A DNA stretch of 19,297 nt. Source: a bacterium (GTDB taxonomy: Bacteria > Eremiobacterota > Eremiobacteria > Baltobacterales > Baltobacteraceae). Positions 15,137 to 19,297 of this stretch are shown piece by piece. The notes beneath the pieces are model-generated. The model was not told the origin of the DNA. It did no database searches and saw nothing but the letters and a program-made list of their open reading frames with translations. Location of the stretch: positions 1-19,297 of the forward strand of contig JAJXXM010000270.1 in assembly GCA_021781095.1 (NCBI GenBank), written 5' to 3'. Positions within the stretch are counted from its first letter, which is position 1; every line of letters begins with the position of its first letter. Position numbers and translations under genes: made by a program.

Positions 15137-15969
15137 AAACGATCGCATTTTACGGGGCGGGGCTCTTAGGCTCCAATTTCGTTCGGGCTTTTCGCCGGCG
15201 CGGGTATGCCGTGCGGCTTTGGAATCGCACCGCCGCACGCGCGCAAGCGCTCGCCGATATCGGCGTGGAGATCTGCACGCTGCCCGAAGACGCCGCCTCC
15301 GGCGCCGACTATCTCCACCTCTGTCTCAGCGACGACGCCGCCGTTGAGAGCGTGCTCGAACGCGTGCTTCCCCGGCTCGACAAACGCGTACCGATCTGCG
15401 ACCACACCACCTGCTTGCCGCAGCGAGTCGCCGAACGCACGCGCGCGCTCCGTGCGAAGGGCTATCGTTATCTGCACGCTCCGGTCTTTATGGGGCCGCC
15501 GAACGCCCTCGACGGCACGGGCTCGATGTTGGTAAGCGGCGATCGCAGCGAGATTGCGGCCCTGCACGATCATCTCGCGGCGATGACCGGGACCCTTCGC
15601 GACCTCGGCGAGCGCACCGAAGCCGCCGCGATCTATAAATTGCTCGGCAACGCGATGATTCTCGCGGTGATTGGTGGGATCGCCGACGTGCTGCATATCG
15701 GCGCCGCCCAGGGGCTCACCGGCCCGGAAAGCTTCAAGATCTTCGACTTCTACGATCCCAAGGGACAGATCGAGGGGCGAGGGCGGCGGATGGCCGCGGG
15801 CGACGAGAGCGCGACCTGGAGCGTGGAGATGGCGCTCAAAGATGCGCGGCTGATGCAAGGGGCCGCCTACGACGGCGCGTTGCCGGTGATCGACGCGGTT
15901 GCCGCCCGGCTCGCCGAGCTCGTCGCTACGGGAGCGGCGAAGGCCGATCTCGCGGCGCTCGCGCGTTAG
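15133..15969 (+). CDS. NAD(P)-dependent oxidoreductase, beta-hydroxyacid dehydrogenase family
   Basis: A 278-residue cytosolic enzyme of the 3-hydroxyisobutyrate dehydrogenase/6-phosphogluconate dehydrogenase-like family. The Rossmann motif GAGLLG (8-13) comes first. Then WNRT (30-33), where Arg after Asn favours NADP, LCLSDDAAV, and DHTTC (90-94) in place of the usual D(x)ST substrate loop. APVFMGPPNA and catalytic Lys169 in YKLLGNAM follow, then a helical dimerisation domain with a KDARL segment. The substrate cannot be told from sequence; serine-, glyoxylate- or hydroxyisobutyrate-type acids are possible. Translationally coupled to the deacetylase by ATGA. Its 3' end overlaps the convergent stalk-domain gene by 44 bases. 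Confidence 0.9.
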   Translation: MKTIAFYGAGLLGSNFVRAFRRRGYAVRLWNRTAARAQALADIGVEICTLPEDAASGADYLHLCLSDDAAVESVLERVLPRLDKRVPICDHTTCLPQRVAERTRALRAKGYRYLHAPVFMGPPNALDGTGSMLVSGDRSEIAALHDHLAAMTGTLRDLGERTEAAAIYKLLGNAMILAVIGGIADVLHIGAAQGLTGPESFKIFDFYDPKGQIEGRGRRMAAGDESATWSVEMALKDARLMQGAAYDGALPVIDAVAARLAELVATGAAKADLAALAR

Positions 15970-16435
15970 GCGGGGCGCTCGGCGCGATCGCCGGGAGCGG
16001 TGTCCGGCGCGGCAGCGGAATGCCGTTCCAGTGGGGGCGCGGCGTCGGGGGCACGCGCGGCGCGAAAACGACGTGCGGCAGCGGGTTGGGTTGCTCGGGA
16101 AGCCTTTGCGCCAACTCGGCGAGCGGCGTGCGGATCTCCACCGTGCGCGTCGCTGCGGCGTAGCGCACCTCGTCGCCGAGGGGGCGGAGCGTCGAGGCGA
16201 GCGGGAGATAGAGCTGCCCCAGGGGGCGATGCGCCGAGCGCGGCACCCGAATCACCACGCAGCGCCCGTTGCGGTAGATAAAGAGCCGGTTCCCGACGCG
16301 AATGATGCGGTCGACGAACGCCGCCACGACCGGCCATGCCGGCGCATAGAGGTGCCCGCTCCGCAGCACCAGCGGACGATAGGTGTGGATCGGCGCTCCG
16401 TCGCGGAGCACGCGCGTCGGTGGGAGAAACGGCAC
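15926..16435 (-). CDS. copper amine oxidase N-terminal-like (stalk) domain protein
   Basis: A 169-residue protein with two copies of a pattern typical of the copper-amine-oxidase-N 'stalk' domain: residues 10-60 (VLRDGAPI..RPLVLRSGHLYAPAWPVVAAF) and 65-105 (VIRVP..GQLYLPLASTLRPLGDEVRYAAATRTVEIRTP). Such domains are usually on exported or surface proteins and are named by similarity only; they do not imply oxidase activity. The tail (about 110-169) is Pro/Arg-rich. The GTG start at 16435 is the first after an in-frame stop and has no clear ribosome site or signal peptide, so the N-terminus is uncertain. It converges with and overlaps the dehydrogenase by 44 bases, and its start is 23 bases from that of the plus-strand YihY gene. 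Confidence 0.65.
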   Translation of the reverse strand: MPFLPPTRVLRDGAPIHTYRPLVLRSGHLYAPAWPVVAAFVDRIIRVGNRLFIYRNGRCVVIRVPRSAHRPLGQLYLPLASTLRPLGDEVRYAAATRTVEIRTPLAELAQRLPEQPNPLPHVVFAPRVPPTPRPHWNGIPLPRRTPLPAIAPSAPPNARAPRDRPSPLP

Positions 16436-16458
16436 GATACGGCGATATACCGCACGCG

Positions 16459-17265
16459 ATGGCGCGAATCTTTGCGGTCTTCAGGAATGCCGGTGCGCGT
16501 TTCTCATCCGAGGGCTGTGCGTTCGCCGCCCAGGCGGTCGCCTTTAACGCGCTCTTCTCGCTCTTTCCCCTGGTCGTCCTCGCGATCGGGGGCGTCTCGA
16601 TCTTCATTCACGACGGCCGCGGACGGGTGCTCGCCTTCTTCGACGAACTCGCCCCGACGCTCCACAACGTCGTTGCGGCGAACCTCAGCGCCTATTACTA
16701 CGGGCGCGGCATCACCAGCATCATCGCCTTGGTCGTGCTGGTCTGGTCGGCGAAAAATCTCTTCATGTCGCTCGCCTTCGCGCTCGACCGCACCATGAAG
16801 GTCGACGAACGGCGCCCGCTCGTCGCGCATATCGCCGTCGCCGTCGTCGCACTACCGATTCTGGGCCTCGCACTCCTCATTGCGCTCGTGCTGCCGGTGC
16901 TCTTCTCGGTCGCCTTTGCGATGGCGCACATTCCCGACCGTCGCGACATGCTGCACCTCGCCGCCTACGCGATCTCGCTCGCGCTCGTTTTTGCCGCCTC
17001 GCTCTTTCTCTATCGCCTGCTCCCCAATCGCGACGTTCCGTGGAGGATCGCGTTGCCCGGAGCGATCCTCTGCGCGACCCTCTGGCCGTTGGTGCAGTAC
17101 GCATTTACGATTTATACGCTGCACATCAACTATACGGCGATCTATGGAGCACTCACCGCGCCGATCGTCCTGCTACTCTGGTTCTATCTGATCGGTTCGA
17201 TTTTTCTGTTCGGTGGTGCGCTCAATGCCGCCGTCGAAGCACGCCGTATGGAGATCTCTTCGTGA
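16459..17265 (+). CDS. YihY/BrkB family inner-membrane protein
   Basis: A 268-residue polytopic protein of the UPF0761/YihY (BrkB-like) family; its molecular function is not settled, and the old ribonuclease BN label was withdrawn. The opening helix with FAAQAVAFNALFSLFPLV is the family hallmark. Then come the conserved VLVWSAKNLFMSLAFALDR block, a pair of helices (VAVVALPILGLALLIALVLP, AYAISLALVFAASLFLYRLLPN) and the closing GALTAPIVLLLWFYLIGSIFLFGGALNAAVE. ATG 16459 is chosen because it matches the family N-terminus; the frame is open further upstream but overlaps the antisense gene. Its TGA overlaps the GTG of the hydrolase gene (GTGA), so the two are coupled. Confidence 0.92.
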   Translation: MARIFAVFRNAGARFSSEGCAFAAQAVAFNALFSLFPLVVLAIGGVSIFIHDGRGRVLAFFDELAPTLHNVVAANLSAYYYGRGITSIIALVVLVWSAKNLFMSLAFALDRTMKVDERRPLVAHIAVAVVALPILGLALLIALVLPVLFSVAFAMAHIPDRRDMLHLAAYAISLALVFAASLFLYRLLPNRDVPWRIALPGAILCATLWPLVQYAFTIYTLHINYTAIYGALTAPIVLLLWFYLIGSIFLFGGALNAAVEARRMEISS

Positions 17266-17948
17266 CGTTGGTATTCATTCACGGTGCCGCCTGTACGCCT
17301 GCGGTATTCACCCATCAACTCTCGGCGTTTCCCGGCGCGGTCGCAATCGCGTTGCCCGGGCATGGCGAACCGGGAAGCGCCGAGGATATTGCGGGCTTCG
17401 CCGATGCCGTCGAAGCGCGCATCCGCGCCGAAGGATGGCGCGACGTCGTGCTCTGCGGAAGTTCGATGGGCGGCGCGATCGCGCTCGAGATTGCGATCCG
17501 CGGCACGCTCCCGCTCGCAGGCTTGGTGACGATCGGCAGCGGCGCAAAATTACGCGTCGCGCCGGCGATCCTCGAAGCGTTACGGCTCGGCGATGCGGCG
17601 GTGCTCGCCACGCTCGCCGATGCGATGTTCGCGGCGCCCACCGCGCAGACGCGCGCGGCGATGATCGCGCAGTTCGACTCGGTCTCGCCCGCGCAGCGTC
17701 TCGCCGATTTCCGCGCCTGCGACGCCTTCGACGCGCGCGAGCGGCTTGGAGCGATCGCCGTTCCCGCCCTCATGCTCGTCGGCGAACGCGATGTGATGAC
17801 CCCCCCGGATCGCTCCAGCTTTCTCGCCGACCGGATTGCCGGGGCGCGCGTCGAAGTATTACCGGGACTCGGGCACCTTGCGATGCTCGAAGGCCCCGAG
17901 GCGACGAACGTTCACCTCGCCGGCTTCGTTGATTCCATAAGCGGCTAA
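17262..17948 (+). CDS. alpha/beta hydrolase
   Basis: A compact 228-residue alpha/beta-hydrolase. It starts at GTG with VTLVFIHGAACTP, giving the HG oxyanion motif, then PGHGEPG, the nucleophile elbow GSSMGG (Ser68), the acid in LVGERDVMTPP (Asp177) and the histidine in GLGHLAM (His205). The triad and spacing fit the proline-iminopeptidase/BioH/MenH-like group of small esterases; the substrate is not predictable. The start is supported by the GTGA overlap with the preceding gene, GGAG eight or so bases upstream, and by the family opening at exactly this point. It is followed 36 bases later by an exported protein gene, probably in one transcript. Confidence 0.9.
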   Translation: MTLVFIHGAACTPAVFTHQLSAFPGAVAIALPGHGEPGSAEDIAGFADAVEARIRAEGWRDVVLCGSSMGGAIALEIAIRGTLPLAGLVTIGSGAKLRVAPAILEALRLGDAAVLATLADAMFAAPTAQTRAAMIAQFDSVSPAQRLADFRACDAFDARERLGAIAVPALMLVGERDVMTPPDRSSFLADRIAGARVEVLPGLGHLAMLEGPEATNVHLAGFVDSISG

Positions 17949-17984
17949 CGGCCGCACGTTTTCGAACCCCCGAAAGGACCGTCC

Positions 17985-19025
17985 GTGCGACGACTCTTAC
18001 TCTCGATGCTCGCCCTCTGTGCCCTCACCGCCGTGGCCGCCCCACGCACGGTCACCGCGCCGGCCGCAGCGAAGGCAACCCCCGCCCCGAAAGCGGCCCC
18101 GACCGGTACGCCGATTCCCACCGGCCCGAAGGTGATCGTCTATCCCTTCACGGCGACCTCGAGCGGCCTCCCGGAGAAGGCGGGTGCGACCGTCGCAACG
18201 ATCTTCGCCCATGCGTTCCAGGCGAGCGGCGGGCTCGATGTCCTGCCGACGCCGCCCGCGACCGCGCCCAATCTCTATCCCGAGACCGCCGCCAAGCTCG
18301 GCGCCGGGTATTACGTCGCCGGCTACCTCACGCCGATCGGTCAGGGCGTCTCCGTGCTCGAACAGGTCGTCAGCGTGACCAACGGCGTGATTATCTATTC
18401 GAAGACGGCGCAGGTTTTCTCGGTGAGCGACGCTGGTGCGCTCGCCCTCAATGCCCGCCGCGCGATTCTTGCCGACGCAGGCGTTGGGCGCGATTATCAA
18501 CCGAGTGCGCCGGCGAACACCCCGGCACCGACGGCGTCCGGCCCGGCGGGGCAGGCGGCCTCGATTAAAATCTCCGGTATCTCCGGCGTGCTCGGGCATC
18601 TCTTCGGCAAACGCCCGACGGTCGCCATGGCCTCACCGACGCCGGAGCCGAAACCCTCGCGGCGCGCGCTGGTCGTTCGCGTCGGTGGAAACGTTCCAGG
18701 CGGGATACTCACGACCTCGACCGATCTACTCGCCGCCGATCTGCGTAAGCATTTTCACGCCTCGGTCGTTGCGGCGCCCCCCGGCGCGCTGCCCGCAATC
18801 GCCAACGCGGTCTGCGGAAACGATCGCGATGCGACGATTCTCACCGGAACGATCGAGCTGATTCCCGGGCATTTCATGCATCGCGGCAGCAGCCGATTCT
18901 ACCTAAAGGCGTATGCCTGCTTCGGAGCGCTGCTCTATCACGGACATGCCGACGCCGGCGATACGCCGACGGCGATTCGAAAAGCCGTCGACGATTACGT
19001 CGAGCTGCACCCGAACAATCGTTAG
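17985..19025 (+). CDS. exported protein, TolB-N/FlgO-like, unknown function
   Basis: A 346-residue protein with a signal peptide (MRRLLLSMLALCALTAVAA), an Ala/Pro/Lys/Thr-rich linker to about residue 45, then a domain (about 50-165). In it, KVIVYPF, the helix VATIFAHAFQASG, LDVLP and AAKLGAGYYVAGYLTP recall the nucleotide-free TolB-N/FlgO-type alpha/beta fold. A second low-complexity linker (about 168-230) leads to a repeat of a similar fold (VVRVGGNVPG..LAADLRKHF..AICGNDRDATILTGTIELI). The identity is tentative. GTG 17985 follows AAAGGA at good spacing. It is the last gene of the plus-strand run and overlaps the convergent rimM by four bases. Confidence 0.75.
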   Translation: MRRLLLSMLALCALTAVAAPRTVTAPAAAKATPAPKAAPTGTPIPTGPKVIVYPFTATSSGLPEKAGATVATIFAHAFQASGGLDVLPTPPATAPNLYPETAAKLGAGYYVAGYLTPIGQGVSVLEQVVSVTNGVIIYSKTAQVFSVSDAGALALNARRAILADAGVGRDYQPSAPANTPAPTASGPAGQAASIKISGISGVLGHLFGKRPTVAMASPTPEPKPSRRALVVRVGGNVPGGILTTSTDLLAADLRKHFHASVVAAPPGALPAIANAVCGNDRDATILTGTIELIPGHFMHRGSSRFYLKAYACFGALLYHGHADAGDTPTAIRKAVDDYVELHPNNR

Positions 19026-19297
19026 GCCTCGTCGCCGTCGAGCAAGCCGATCGGCGGATCGACGGTGACGATACCGGTGCCGAGATCGATACTGCGAACG
19101 ATCGCTCGCACCATCGGCACCATGCGCCCCCCGACGACGAGCATATCGCTGCTCGGCCAATGTTCGACGCGTTCGACCTTGCCGTAGATCCGTCCATCGA
19201 TACCGCGGAGTTCTAAACCGACGAGATCGTCGTCGAGATACTCGTCGGGGCCGAGTTCGATGCGCTCGCGTTCGACGGTTAATTCCGCACCGTTGAG
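19022..19297 (-). CDS. rimM: ribosome maturation factor RimM (partial, C-terminal part)
   Basis: The frame enters from the right edge and stops at TAA 19022-19024. The visible 91 residues are the C-terminal PRC-barrel of RimM. DEYLDDDLVGLELR is followed by IDGRIYGKVERVEHWPSSDMLVV, MVPMVRAIVRSIDL and the terminal VDPPIGLLDGDEA, which is the family's invariant order. RimM binds ribosomal protein S19 and helps 30S head assembly. It usually lies between rpsP/KH-protein and trmD genes, which would be outside the window, rpsP to the right. The stop overlaps the end of the convergent exported-protein gene by four bases. Confidence 0.9.
   Translation of the reverse strand, partial: LNGAELTVERERIELGPDEYLDDDLVGLELRGIDGRIYGKVERVEHWPSSDMLVVGGRMVPMVRAIVRSIDLGTGIVTVDPPIGLLDGDEA

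Noticed and set aside
1..19297. CRISPR array, insertion sequence or integrase
   Set aside because: No regularly spaced repeats, transposase motifs or recombinase signatures were found on either strand by reading.

Overview
The window is high-GC bacterial DNA with dense, mostly short-spaced genes and many ATGA/GTGA overlaps. Gene content (B12-dependent class II ribonucleotide reductase, several exported proteins, class III nucleotide cyclases, YihY/BrkB-type membrane protein) suggests a free-living diderm or deep-branching lineage. The style resembles Candidatus Eremiobacterota (WPS-2) or another poorly cultured phylum, but that placement is an impression and not demonstrated by the sequence. 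No rRNA, integrase, transposase or CRISPR array was seen.

Layout. 1-1266 (minus): YqeG-type HAD phosphatase and AroE, coupled by a 4-base overlap, with a further gene starting at the left edge. 1267-1491: a rich divergent control region ahead of nrdJ, with a good NrdR-like box over a TATAGT -10, a perfect CGAAC-N4-GTTCG palindrome (LexA/SOS-like) and four CCCAC repeats. 1492-6393 (plus): nrdJ, interrupted by a 432-residue intein carrying a LAGLIDADG homing endonuclease.

6394-8992 is an accessory-looking island, by eye lower in GC. It holds a tRNA-Asn-like gene next to a tRNA remnant without an anticodon arm, a structured-RNA candidate ending in a strong intrinsic terminator, a DIP1984-family gene with a perfect Shine-Dalgarno, a class II tRNA-like fold, a frameshifted membrane-protein gene and a 72-residue two-helix membrane protein.

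9032-12021 is a divergent pair of class III nucleotide cyclases. One has a degenerate receiver domain; the other is membrane-anchored with a DUF3365/Tll0287-like heme-c sensor (CVACH). Both seem to start at CTG behind a GGAGG. The heme-sensor cyclase is followed by an exported, single-cysteine MsrA, suggesting a link to envelope redox stress.

12691-14097 (minus): a secreted protein of unknown function and a four-helix membrane protein. 14180-15969 (plus): a divergent polysaccharide deacetylase and a beta-hydroxyacid dehydrogenase, coupled by ATGA. 15926-16435 (minus): a protein with a copper-amine-oxidase-N-like stalk domain. 16459-19025 (plus): YihY/BrkB protein, alpha/beta hydrolase and an exported protein of unknown function. 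19022-19297 (minus): the C-terminal part of RimM, running off the window.
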